A DNA stretch of 35,239 bases from a virus. The stretch lies in IMG/VR virus record IMGVR_UViG_3300008261_000191, positions 1-35,239 of that record; one strand, 5' to 3'. Below, one piece after another: positions 17,301-24,800 of the stretch. The notes beneath the pieces were generated by a model, which ran no database searches, was not told the DNA's origin, and was given only the letters and a program-made list of their open reading frames with translations. Each line of letters begins with the position of its first letter. Positions within the stretch are counted from its first letter, which is position 1. A program made the position numbers and the translations under genes.

Positions 17301-20269
17301 TCACTTAACTGACCTAATAATGTTATACCTTCATCAGTAGCTAAATTTTCTAATACCTCAACAGGTATTGATGGGTACATTCTTTTTAATTCAGATAATA
17401 TATTATTAAATAGTTCTGGATTATCTACTATCCTTTGTTTTTCACTACTTAATTGTTTTTTCTTTTTAGTATTATTTAAATCTTGAAATAATGCTGATGT
17501 GTTTAAAATATTATCTAATTCAGCTTTTTGTTCATCTGTTAATTGATTTTGTATATTCATTAAATCATTAATTTGATCTAATGCAGATAACTCTAATGTA
17601 TCATTAGTACCTTCAGGTTCTGTTGTTTTTTTAACTTCAGTTTTTTTAGACTCTTGATATGCAGCAGAAGATTCACTTAATTTAGAAGCTTGAATAAATT
17701 CTTCTGTTGGAATTTGCATAAACTGTTCTTTAGTTCTTTCAACAGTTTGTTCACCTAAAAATTTTTTTCTTTTATTATAAGAATTTAAAGCGTGTGACCA
17801 ATCAGAATAATATTCTTTTATTACATTTTCTTTTTCTTCAAATGCTTTTTCATCTAAAGGTTTTTGTTCAGATTGAATTTCTTCTGTTGATATTACTTCA
17901 GGTGTTGTAGTTGTTTTTTCTTGAATAGGTTCTAATGTTCCTACTTTTTCTGTTGTTGTTTCTTTTCCTGCAACTTCTTCAATAGGCGTAACTTCAGACT
18001 TTCTCGCTGTTTCGGTTGGTTTACTTTGCTTTTCATAATTAACTTGTTTTAATTGAAAGTTTTGTATTTCAGATTTTGCTTCACTTAATATATCAATAAC
18101 AGAATCTATTTGTTCTGTAGTATGGGTTCTATTTGGTGAATTTCTATAAGCTTTTAATTTTTTAAATTGATTGTCTAAAGCTGTTATTGATTCTTCTATT
18201 TGAACAGGGTCAACAGGAATATTCATATCAATCCTATCTATAGTTTTATCAACTATATCAGGCATGTCATCAAATAATTCAGCATCACTTCCTAAGTCCG
18301 TTCTAATAGCTTGTATTTGCGCTATTTCTGCATCTCTTAATCTTCTTTGTTCAGCTATAGCATCTTTTACTTGTTCCTCTGTATTTATAATTGGTTCTTC
18401 TTTTGTTTCAAAGATTCCTTTAACTGCTTCAACACCTTTGCCAATTGTTTCCTTAACAGTATCTAATAAACCTTTTTTCTTTTCTTCAGCTTGTATAGTT
18501 TCTTGTGATGCAGGTGGTAATTCTTTTAAAACATCAAATATTCTATAATTGTTTAAATCAACTGTATTATTAGTTTTATTAATATCTTGAATTGCTCTAC
18601 CAACTTCATCTAATCGTTGTTTCTGCCTTACTATTTTAAGTGCATTTAAATCTTCTAACTCTTTAGGTAATACTCCTTCAATAGATGTTTGTTCAATTTC
18701 ACCTCTTAAAGTTTTAGCAAAATGTCCAAGACTAAATATTTGATGTCTTGCAGATGCGTTTGAAATATCTGATAAATTAGTTTTAGAAACCATTTCAGCA
18801 GCACTATCTATTATAGAGTTTAATTCTGCTTTATCTTCATCAGGATTAGATAATGTAGAAACAACATCTTTCATTTTAGAAACTTCTTGTTCTAATTTTC
18901 CATTTTGTTTAGCAATATCTAAAGCTTGTGTAATTGTATTTGCTCTTAATCCTTTAACACCTCTTGATGTCATAGAAAAAGAACCACCAATTAATCCACC
19001 ATAAAATCCTTCTTCTAATGCTTGTTTAAATGAATCCCATGAGGTTAAATCAGCACCAAATTTACCTTTACCAACTTCTGCTTCCTTATCAGCAAAATGT
19101 TTATCGTAAACTTCTTTACCTGCTGTTTCTAATAAAGATTGTAAAAATTCAGTTCCAAATTCAGCACCTGCACCTTGTAATGCCTTAACACCATAATCTG
19201 CTGCTCTTACTTTTAACTCTTTTCCTAAACCACCAATAATACCTTTTTTACCTAAATCTTTTGCATACTGTTCACTTAAATCACCTAATGCAACTTTTAA
19301 TGCTCCTGATGAAAATTCTTTACCACTTACACCTTCTGTTAATATTTTACCTAATGATGCTTTTAAAATATCTTTTTCTATTTTACCTGATGCAGCTTTT
19401 AATCCTGCACCTAATGCAGCATCCATACCAGCTTTTTCAAGTAAACCTATCATTGGTGCTAATGTTAACCCTAATGCTGTTGCTTTTTGAACATCAAGAC
19501 CATTTTCAATACCTGCATCTACAATAGAAGGAAAAGCAGTAATAGATGAAGCACCAAATGCTAATGCACCTGAACCACCTGTAAATGCTCCAATACCTGC
19601 AGCTGTTAACATTGGAATTAAACTTCCAACACCTTGACCTAAACCTGCTGATAATGACCTTATATCTCCTGTATCAAAAAAACTTTTTTGACCCATTTGA
19701 GAAACATACATTTCATTTCTATCTGCCCATTTATCAGTTTCTTTAATCCAATTATCTGCCCATTCTCCTGCGCCAAATTGTTTTGCAATTGAAGGTATAA
19801 CATATGAAGTACCTTTAGCTGTACCAATAGCACCCATATTATATGCGGCAGATTTAAAATCATCCCAAGCACTACCTTCATATTTATCATAATGAGGAAC
19901 AATACTTTCAGGCAAATTTGCAGCAATATCTAAAGCAGGTGTCGTTTCTCCAAGTCTTTTTACATTTTGCTTTTGAATAACTTCATCAAGTATTTCAGCA
20001 GGATTACCATATGCTTTTAAATCATCTGATATTTTTTGCTCTAATTCAGGAGTTAAAATAGTTTGTTGAACAGGTTGTTCAAATTGAGATAATTTTGGTA
20101 ATGGTATATTACTAATACTTACAGATGGTTGCACTTGTGGAGTTTCATTTTTAAATTCAAATGGTTTCTCTTGTTGCATACCTAAAGATGGATTACTTAA
20201 TAATTCTTGTTGTAAATCATTAATATAATTTAACTTTTGTTCTGCTGATGAATTTATTTTTTCAGGCAT
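8348..20269 (-). CDS. Giant virion RNA polymerase fused to two zincin-like domains
   Basis: This 3973-residue protein is probably injected with the DNA to transcribe early genes. In order it shows: Gly/Ala-rich hydrophobic segments (about 205-250 and 263-292); a charged coiled region; a disordered Thr/Glu/Lys linker (about 745-830); an HEFSH zincin motif (1007-1011); the polymerase core, with LPG (2028-2030), R-x-P (2075-2077) and DNDGD (2113-2117); a second zincin motif, HEFAH (2816-2820); and a C-terminal region with LNPSVAIKQS (about 3625) and a hydrophobic tail that resembles large polyvalent phage proteins. DxDGD is the metal-binding signature of two-barrel RNA polymerases, and crAss-like phages such as phi14:2 carry a virion polymerase of this class. 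It is much larger than the roughly 2200-residue phi14:2 protein. The start at 20269 lies 8 nt after the preceding stop. Processing into smaller chains is possible but not shown. Confidence 0.85.
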   Translation of the reverse strand: MPEKINSSAEQKLNYINDLQQELLSNPSLGMQQEKPFEFKNETPQVQPSVSISNIPLPKLSQFEQPVQQTILTPELEQKISDDLKAYGNPAEILDEVIQKQNVKRLGETTPALDIAANLPESIVPHYDKYEGSAWDDFKSAAYNMGAIGTAKGTSYVIPSIAKQFGAGEWADNWIKETDKWADRNEMYVSQMGQKSFFDTGDIRSLSAGLGQGVGSLIPMLTAAGIGAFTGGSGALAFGASSITAFPSIVDAGIENGLDVQKATALGLTLAPMIGLLEKAGMDAALGAGLKAASGKIEKDILKASLGKILTEGVSGKEFSSGALKVALGDLSEQYAKDLGKKGIIGGLGKELKVRAADYGVKALQGAGAEFGTEFLQSLLETAGKEVYDKHFADKEAEVGKGKFGADLTSWDSFKQALEEGFYGGLIGGSFSMTSRGVKGLRANTITQALDIAKQNGKLEQEVSKMKDVVSTLSNPDEDKAELNSIIDSAAEMVSKTNLSDISNASARHQIFSLGHFAKTLRGEIEQTSIEGVLPKELEDLNALKIVRQKQRLDEVGRAIQDINKTNNTVDLNNYRIFDVLKELPPASQETIQAEEKKKGLLDTVKETIGKGVEAVKGIFETKEEPIINTEEQVKDAIAEQRRLRDAEIAQIQAIRTDLGSDAELFDDMPDIVDKTIDRIDMNIPVDPVQIEESITALDNQFKKLKAYRNSPNRTHTTEQIDSVIDILSEAKSEIQNFQLKQVNYEKQSKPTETARKSEVTPIEEVAGKETTTEKVGTLEPIQEKTTTTPEVISTEEIQSEQKPLDEKAFEEKENVIKEYYSDWSHALNSYNKRKKFLGEQTVERTKEQFMQIPTEEFIQASKLSESSAAYQESKKTEVKKTTEPEGTNDTLELSALDQINDLMNIQNQLTDEQKAELDNILNTSALFQDLNNTKKKKQLSSEKQRIVDNPELFNNILSELKRMYPSIPVEVLENLATDEGITLLGQLSEDGIQINKNEARQDTILHEFSHLIVPLIKNSNIYKNGTELIKKTKYYSEAKERYPNYNEEELLEEALIQLVGEQSLDVITTKLDGTTIEKILDWLKFFWNRLKAVLGTAKAEDIANIIAMKLAYNKIPNVDKSLLIGRKEQQISYEQDKGFNIVRNSFILTALAYKKDKGKLKGNIQFTKAVFRDVLFNLSSAAYPKLSLQEFVEKNQTYVLNALNHLNGIVLEDFVADSYYDKLTDEEKDKFIDDTLDTIEKDDIDANVRDILNLLYSYEGYKIDANHIYGIVSAINTNTKSKSGFLERLKERAELDHANVNKVIAKHLYNALITLPDSIANPVIEQLKNIKKINFLKLSVTEKSIETKESFKLFTPKQLIKSIVDNFILNKSVADVNDVAKAIRKNAIQNIEIEVNAIKKAFKQKLDRQKLSKSFLSLQQSIRVLTKYDITPDMFVSGKLDKNNIDTSKQNAQLAYIQFAEALLSNDYRTIRNSLRTAAYNYKSNLADTSMFKNVLGNLQRAYRIPGLLHKFFTDTFSDSNATKKAESLPMFKGLKSIDLGKIYSEHFQKLTDTFIPIISHTDGFEYLENDKAIAKDWSAIHKDDEAFWHFSQFLNGYLFSDSYNQTLGVLGARDFQALINVPILRDANKLVNLLEEIKSKYNPQLIGKVIPTIEQVQKDKEYLIKVYNQLPQEIKNSIKNKIIEQIDKVAENKAELENENLVLNKIFTLYVLNDAIHRIHTSQFVTGNLNNIQTDKNGNLKIDEREKRGAGMTSPVPSLYLGNKKAKIFVVKDIAKGASNSQSFCNDFVAEKIQQSGGALIDYKNFFKPRLNDIIDGDLIDIKTTTIAFKGRTQEDIEAQDKVKADINLALKNLSENNPNTPIFIVFDSAIKSKLPNTIYDLNDLINNSSNPNLEASYSFVPKNFGVQFNINKDVSSEEEETSLSTQLLKIAPHQPQYVQRIESKLSEITNLKQKQAKKYLENKNKVISDVEKFSRLNNKSLGTRILELIKGKQETGIDKVDHYDIYHKVQSYISSVFTKTTKYKLPGAKLSQSVCYDDSLTWMEKSKDKIKPATVKVPKGFAEIGDRLILSRIPNSDFMTNIVATVSGFTEEGNNVVEVAPEWIYQSNADNDGDTLFTIKLNKTPKSRIELLENEVFEDLWEMMTDSKVWDRYQQELDVENLKKAIDTTNKSTNYNVQFKHIGGIEGLVQKSASLKESSRLIGAFAVGSKVNDILTLANVKLTKPIKVFAKSADSFTSKSKAFAAEFLQLALDDTKENRMHETGIIRENVGVVNVLLGLGYSDVEIMEFLKCEPISDIRNMFLNNRKVFGSLLDIKQASKAKYENNVEKTFNGTTYRDIVNQFWSIYDESMRLAPLTSVVQLDAKMPSNLIELNNILRSYDKLGKINYLNFQNVLNRPLMITYKETLNTLKEVYNNYSNLNDNSEEFGRTLASLEIDTTKKSDLVSKTATAYIAQKTSKLNFQSKESAMFYFNSFINKIFADVNPIAVYNSLSDENEIDSDFTIDDAQELIYDWFKLVRINPDNMSIVPNGLINTDAGINVDKEQITELFNQLPQDIQNNLIEYAIYQNGLMKGSNNITDLLPDYVFENYIEASKDFKMNEDFYDALVIDNISSVKLLPSALSYGINPNENRTQIKLKQELKGFKYFKVENATTKSKLLYKVDVENQVANLIYESKYNPNIPVQVKKTYTPFALEKQNASEISEVGDFKIVGKQVIKFVKENEDLSNSKYLFNTISKSSGNIKGNGSEQFQVSDNISKSIQGLKRILRRLSSKFGVQFEIINDPNQKFAGAFDRKNNKVIINEAYVKSDTPFHEFAHPFINVIKDSNIELYNSLINELKLSEDGKEILKYVKEKYSNLSEEEQEMEALVELLGRTADNKIKSKTLLEKAKDLLVWIANEIKSLFGLSADVIPSELNPNMKISELANILINDQNINLDVQNDKKVKNIISKSYDAIRSAVNNVYDVIKANDVYSVEQKNVISKLTKSGFLVNSGFIIKDKSNKFEKPTLQFRVPNNMKDWFSVLKQDYPKASLLAKKYSAYSNYKKYEVALGNNETVIFYAPIDDNAGTFTEIGAMHIQYQMANSNNSTRQNINNNKNVFDGVEFDTNVNQIKDIQTSVGYNKIRQRLIIETKAAYDLFDIDNYDTAPPELKKAIEDKINKIAKDIVLKTQQRFSELKGDRQSGDISAFVDLNFNTDIAQQIANLLLGKQSVADENVLIEFKRFLDAYSVLNHLYNTKDTYLFLDDNTVKGVDNTQVNLDIESKINQETNKRTNFFGTHKSLGNLFRKIISNQFGKEYLYGSLLPKVFAKIINGKQDGFFSSLIYKAFKVGEEKHFLYQEKLHDLVRNIWTDKSKMSSDLAEISTIMKKDESELKTFDVTLNAKTFKVPVGRAIELYKMLNQDHVQKNYVRYTKDGKKYFVVNFGDIDLKSTSSDVLQSNEEYSIGYDEWIDFKNKFESSEYNKYAVGLSNVFRESGKMISPVMEAHLGIGLELDADYYPITTGKKSSIEERLNTKRIEDFRFLKQRAVSLENKPSLRISDAFETTEYFIRESSNYYGYAIPVSNMRKLISSLDKKPEHKPIVDYLAQLNTDIQDYSLLGGVTDTKLNKYIQSFLNNFQIAVLGLNPSVAIKQSISIVPAAIHFGNVIFDKKYINIGKEIAGDVTNVKFGKDWSVGKLDINHPLIKEAMELSPMLRQRVKGYLDREQGEMRHHEMNPYSDEGTKKKFIGIDVDPTKFMEWIKIMDIATVMMIYARAKDEINEKYPNETAENKKELIKERFEQVTNDTQPTYGIIERTPLGRSKNLLVRLFTLFSSQRSKNANMLIEAYNEYATDPEDEQAKKKLKATLIMVGGVNSLGVAVIDKIKYVLMGNSDDEDVITDVAKMSIVNLMSNFYGAGEVTGAVLTGKPWYKVNHPIYSTYNLASESLTNVSDGKFVKGLDQAMTVALEVKGIPIFPYKNLVSKPIKAVIE
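11570..11962 (-). other. Zincin-like domain 2 within giant protein
   Basis: Residues about 2770-2900 hold HEFAH at 2816-2820 and a downstream M-E-A-L with E2869 as candidate third zinc ligand. After HExxH the chain continues with an IKDSN motif and ends with a Trp-containing amphipathic helix (LLVWIANEIKSLFG). The layout mirrors domain 1 throughout, which supports a duplicated gluzincin-type metallopeptidase fold. Activity is not proven. Confidence 0.65.
13895..14212 (-). other. RNA polymerase beta-prime-like double-psi barrel
   Basis: Residues about 2020-2125 contain three landmarks in the order seen in cellular beta-prime. The first is KYKLPGAKLSQSV, comparable to the Gly-Arg-Ser barrel strand. 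The second is LILSRIPNSDFM, comparable to the R-x-P-T-L-H strand. The third is NADNDGDTLF, comparable to NADFDGDQM. The three Asp residues at 2113, 2115 and 2117 are the expected Mg2+ ligands. Confidence 0.85.
16955..17392 (-). other. Zincin-like domain 1 within giant protein
   Basis: Residues about 960-1105 hold HEFSH at 1007-1011 and a downstream EEAL with E1054 as candidate third zinc ligand. An IKNSN stretch follows HExxH, and a Trp-rich helix (ILDWLKFFWNRLKAVLG) closes the domain. It is related in sequence to domain 2 on the other side of the polymerase core. Confidence 0.65.
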
Positions 20270-20277
20270 ATAAGTAA

Positions 20278-21276
20278 TTATTCTACTTGTTTATTAATAA
20301 TATTAAAAATTACAGATGGGTCAACACCATATTTTTTTGCTAATTGATTAACAACATTGTCATTTTTATCTTGTCTGTATTGACCATATGGATTACCATA
20401 ATTTGATTGCTGATATTTTTCTGTCATAGGCAATGGTGCGCCTTGTGGTGCTAATACAGTTGCACCTGAATATTGTTCGTATTCTACTGAACCAACTGAT
20501 TGTCCTGTTTTAATACCAGCTTTTGTATTAATTAAATCTGCTGAATAAGCATCTGTAGGAACTCTAAATCCTACTTTAATTCTATATTTATCATTTGCCC
20601 AATCAGTATCTATTCTTTCAGCACTTTTATTTTCTTCCCAAGTTTTATCTAAATAATCCCATGCACCAAGAATACTTCTTTCTATATTTAAATCTTCTGC
20701 TTTATCTTCATCAATTTCTAATTCAGCAATCATATAAGGAATTGACTTACCTGTTTTTGGGTCTTTAACTAATTGTATATTACTATATACATTTTTTAAA
20801 TCATATTCATTAGGTGAAATTCTTAAACCCTTTCCATCGTTCATGTTAATAAACATTTCAGAATTTAATTTTCCACTCCAACTACCATCAACATTTTCTT
20901 TTAATCCCATAACATCTAAAGCTGCTCTTTGAACATCTTTACTTAAAGGATTAGAACCAATTATAATTTTTCTTTCTCTATTTCCTTGTTGATCTTCCCA
21001 AGTAGTATGTCTTATGTTTTGTTCTGAAAAAGATAATTTATCTCCTGTCAATGCCATTTGCCATACAGGTGCAAATAAATTAGCTTTATTTAAAGCTGAT
21101 GAATATTTACCATTTTTATCACCATACATTCTTTCAATACCTTTCCAATCAAAATCATCTATACCCCACCATAAATTAGTAAAACCATCACCTCTATTAG
21201 CTTTATTTGCTCTTTCTCTTGCAATCTCTGGACTTTGACCTTCAGCTATTAAAGCTGCTTCTAATTCAGCAGTAGA
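20278..21276 (-). CDS. Virion cargo/ejection protein, 3' part (frame-broken)
   Basis: The open frame extends 49 codons upstream of the first ATG (21129) to an in-frame TGA at 21277-21279. Those codons look fully protein-coding (for example AALIAEGQSPEIARERANKA and LWWGIDDFDWKG) and contain no ATG, GTG or TTG. This indicates that the segment is the continuation of the upstream gene in the -1 frame rather than an independent gene. From ATG 21129 the product would be 283 residues; fused to the upstream part it would be about 489. The C-terminal half has a Gln/Tyr/Asn/Gly-rich segment (about residues 230-250 of the 283) and ends in a small helical domain. It sits between the lysozyme-bearing protein and the polymerase, so it is probably an internal virion protein ejected with them. 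The family is not recognised. Confidence 0.65.
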   Translation of the reverse strand, partial: STAELEAALIAEGQSPEIARERANKANRGDGFTNLWWGIDDFDWKGIERMYGDKNGKYSSALNKANLFAPVWQMALTGDKLSFSEQNIRHTTWEDQQGNRERKIIIGSNPLSKDVQRAALDVMGLKENVDGSWSGKLNSEMFINMNDGKGLRISPNEYDLKNVYSNIQLVKDPKTGKSIPYMIAELEIDEDKAEDLNIERSILGAWDYLDKTWEENKSAERIDTDWANDKYRIKVGFRVPTDAYSADLINTKAGIKTGQSVGSVEYEQYSGATVLAPQGAPLPMTEKYQQSNYGNPYGQYRQDKNDNVVNQLAKKYGVDPSVIFNIINKQVE

Positions 21277-21746
21277 TCACCTTGCATTACAGTAACTGAT
21301 GTTTTTTTAATTAATTTTCCTTCTGATAAATCTTTTGCATATGCATCAATAATGTTTTTATTATATAATGCATTATTATATTCTTGTGAATTTAAAACTG
21401 AATTTTTATAATCATTTAAAGTTTTAGCACCACCTGTTAAAAAAAATCGTTTAACATCACCACCATTTTCTTTAATGCCCTGATATACCATTTGTTTAGC
21501 TTGTTCTTCAACACTTTTAACTCTTTCTATATCTACATCGGAAAATTTGTTGATGTCTTGTCTAACAGTATTTAAAAAGTTTTCAGTAGCTTCTTGATTT
21601 TTAGCTTGCTCTAATGCTCTTTGTTCAGCCCTTCTTTCTAATTCGGCTTGATACTGAAGATTTTTATCGGCTTGTGCAACTTTAGTTTGATAGTTGCTAT
21701 TACCAACAATCTGATTAAAAAGATTTACATCTAAGTATTGATTCAT
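21261..21746 (-). CDS. Virion cargo/ejection protein, 5' part (frame-broken)
   Basis: This 161-residue frame is strongly helical. Residues about 25-55 look like a Glu/Gln/Arg/Ala coiled coil (LERRAEQRALEQAKNQEATE), followed by further helices. It ends GDLLLN and then TAG, the only TAG stop of any gene in the window. A coding-looking frame in -1 overlaps its last codons, starting right after a TGA at 21277-21279, and continues into the 3' part. Inserting one T to read GAT TCT would join the two smoothly (GDSTAELEAAL). It is therefore best read as the N-terminal half of one roughly 489-residue protein. Whether this is a sequence error, a real mutation or programmed frameshifting cannot be told here. 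Confidence 0.65.
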   Translation of the reverse strand: MNQYLDVNLFNQIVGNSNYQTKVAQADKNLQYQAELERRAEQRALEQAKNQEATENFLNTVRQDINKFSDVDIERVKSVEEQAKQMVYQGIKENGGDVKRFFLTGGAKTLNDYKNSVLNSQEYNNALYNKNIIDAYAKDLSEGKLIKKTSVTVMQGDLLLN

Positions 21747-21807
21747 AATTTTATATATCAGATTCTATAAATCTGCTCTAAATTAATAATTTTCAAAATT
21801 ATATATG
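21747..21807 (-). promoter_or_regulatory. 61-nt AT-rich gap with inverted repeats
   Basis: This is one of the two widest gene-free stretches in the cassette, lying between the lysozyme-bearing protein and the cargo gene. It contains a small hairpin (CAGATT/AATCTG, 5-nt loop, 21759-21775), a 17-nt AT palindrome (21786-21802) and one TAATTTTG match to TAnnTTTG (21794-21801). No U-tract terminator follows the hairpin. It may hold a weak promoter or an RNA-processing site, but such motifs are common by chance in DNA this AT-rich. Confidence 0.3.
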
Positions 21808-24800
21808 TTATTTTTTTAGAAATCTACTAAAAATATTTTTATTATCATTTTGTTTATTTTGTTCTTTTTCAGTAGCAATTTCTTCTTGTGCTTTTATAAT
21901 TTGTTCTGAAGTTCCACCCATATTTTTTACTAATGAAACATTATACATTTGATTTGCACTTTGTTCATTTTTTAATTGTTGATTCATTAACTTTTGATAT
22001 AATGAACTTGGATCTTCATAGTTTTTGTAATAAGAAATGTTATCTTTTATTTTATTAAATGTAGCACCAATTAATCCTGCTTTTAATGCTTGATTTCTTG
22101 CAGCAGGTTCAAAAACATTATTATTCCAAATCTTTTGAGTATATTCTTCATCTTTACTCAACCAATTAGAATAGTCAGTTATATTTTGCCTTCTTTGTGC
22201 AGCATCCATTGCTGTTAATTTTAAATCAGCATCATATTTCTTTTCTGCAGCACCTTGCAATGAACCTAATACAGCTTGTCCTGATGTACCATATCTACCA
22301 ATTAAAGCTACATTTGTTGCATATGTTCTTTCTGATTGTCTTTGATATAAATCTCTTTCAGATTCAGATAAACCAACATTTTGTCTTGCTTTTAAAATAT
22401 CTGTTTGTGCTACCCATGCATCAGATTTCTTTTGTTGTGGTAATGGTTTAGAAGCTTCATTATATGCTAATGCCATTCCTGTCATATCTAAAACAGTATT
22501 CCAACCACCAAGTTTATTAAAAGTTTCAACTAAACCTGATTGTTCTCTTTCATTATCTCTATCTGCTAAAATACTTTTTACTTGTGCATCAGACATTAGA
22601 GAAACAACATTATTAGTTTTTGTTTTTGTTTCTACATCAATATCTGATATAACATCATAATCTTTAGATTCTTGACCCATTAAATCTTCAAATTGTTTTT
22701 TTCTTTCAGATTGTAATGTTGAAGTCACATCTGTTTCATATGTTTTCCATTTAGCAATATCAGATTCAGGAACATAATCTTTATCTATAAATAAAGGTTT
22801 ATCTTTTTCTATTTTAATATTAAAATTTTTAGGTGGAGTATAAGACATTAAGTTTTTAGCAACATCTTCAGATTTAAATAGATATTTACTTGGGTCATCA
22901 TAAAAACCTGCTGCTGCTAATTTTTGTTCTGTTTCTTTTTGTTGTGGCGTTTTATTTTTATCACCAAATTTAATATCAGTTAATTCACCTTTTGCAGCTA
23001 AATTATTAACAGTTAAATTTTTGTAAACATCATTAATTGGTTTTGTTAATGTTTCAAAAGTTTCTAAATTTTTAGTATACTCATCAGTTGAAATAGAATT
23101 TTTTTGCAATTTTATTTCTAAAGATTTTGATGCTGCTTTTTTTAATTTATCAGATTCTAATTTAATAGAACTTGCAATTTTTTGATCTTGTTCTAATAAC
23201 CAAGTATTGTATCCTTTTAATACTCCTTCTAATTGATTTAAATTTTGATTAGAATATTTATCAAGATATACTATACTTTCACCTTTTTTCTTTGCTTCAA
23301 TTTGTTTAATTAATAAATCTCTATCTGCTTTTGCTTTTTTATATTTAGCATCTTGTTTTGATTCAAAAAAATTTTCTGTTGCAGATTGTTTTATAAATTT
23401 TTCAAATGCATCTAATTCTTTTGTACTATAATTAGAACCTCTTTTTGTAGCTTCTTGATATTTTTTATATTGTTCAGAATAAATTTGTCCTTCAGGATTT
23501 GTTTTAAAACCTTCAGTAATACTTTTATTTATTTCTTCTTGTGTTAAAGGTTTATTGGCTTGTAATGCTTTAATCATAGTGCTATAATTTACTAAAGCTT
23601 TATTACCATATTTATCACCTTCATAATAACTTTTATTAGAATCATCTTGTGGAATAGCCGCCCATTCTGCTGATAATCTTTTTACAAATTCATCTTCATT
23701 AATATTTCCTTTAACATAATCAACTGCACCTCTTTTTTTCAATAAATAATAAAATAACTTATCTTGATTTTCTTTTGTTAAAACAAATGTTTCTGGATTT
23801 TCACCTAAAGCTTTTAATGCTTCATCACCTGTTGAACCAATAATTTGATATGCACCAATAGCTTTATTTCCATGTTTTCTTCTTGCTTCAGCATAAGTCA
23901 TTTTAGTTAAATCTTCATCACCTTTAGATTTAACAACAGAATTATATCCTGCTGAACCAGCTTCTATTTTTAAAATTATTTTTTGTAAATTTTTAATAGA
24001 ATCATTTTTAGCAAGTAAATCAAAATCATTTAATCCTAAATTATTTGTTCCTGATTCAGCATATTGTGGACTTGAATTATTTCTATGATTTATTAATGAT
24101 TGTTTTACAAACTTTCCTAATAATGATAAATCATTTTTTTGTGCTAATTGTTCTATTTTTTTAGTTTCTTTTACTGAAAATACTTCTTCACCACCTTCTA
24201 CTTCTGCAATAACTTTTCCATTTTTATTTAAAACTTTAACTCCACCATCTTTATGACTTGGTGCTGAATTTGGTATTTTACCACCATTTTCAAAAGTAAC
24301 TGCATTTTCAAATGCTAATTCATTTCTTTTATTTTGAGACATAAAATCTTGTTCTTTATATGAATCTTCTTGTATTGCTTGTTCTAATTGATTTAAAGCA
24401 AATTTTGTACCTTCTTCAATAGCTGTTTGTTGTAATAAATCTTTACCACCTGAATTATACCAAGCTTTATTAAATTCAGCAATAGATATATTAGGGTCTT
24501 TAAATTTTAATTTAGATATATAATCTGCAGAAACTTGTCCTTTAGAACCTGATATAACATTTTTAATATTATTGTGTAATAATGCTTGTTGTTTTAATTG
24601 TGCTTCAGTTAATTTAAAAGCTTCTTTAACTGTAGGTTGTGTTACATTTTGTACAACATTACTTGCTTCAGCCATTGGCATTGTAACATCTTTAACAGGT
24701 CCAACATTTGATACTAATGCAGATGTTTCAGTTGCAGTAGATGCTAATGGTGGAATTGGTTTCATTCCTGCTAATCCTGTAGTTGCAGTATTAGTTACAG

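Noticed and set aside
8348-20269. N4-type single-subunit (T7-like) virion polymerase
   Set aside because: The active-site motif is DxDGD with an upstream R-x-P strand, the two-barrel type. The T7-like palm motifs were not what I saw in this region.
21786-21802. Palindrome as a terminator of the lysozyme-protein gene
   Set aside because: It is entirely A/T except one central base, leaves no usable loop, and no U-tract follows. It is too weak to call a terminator.
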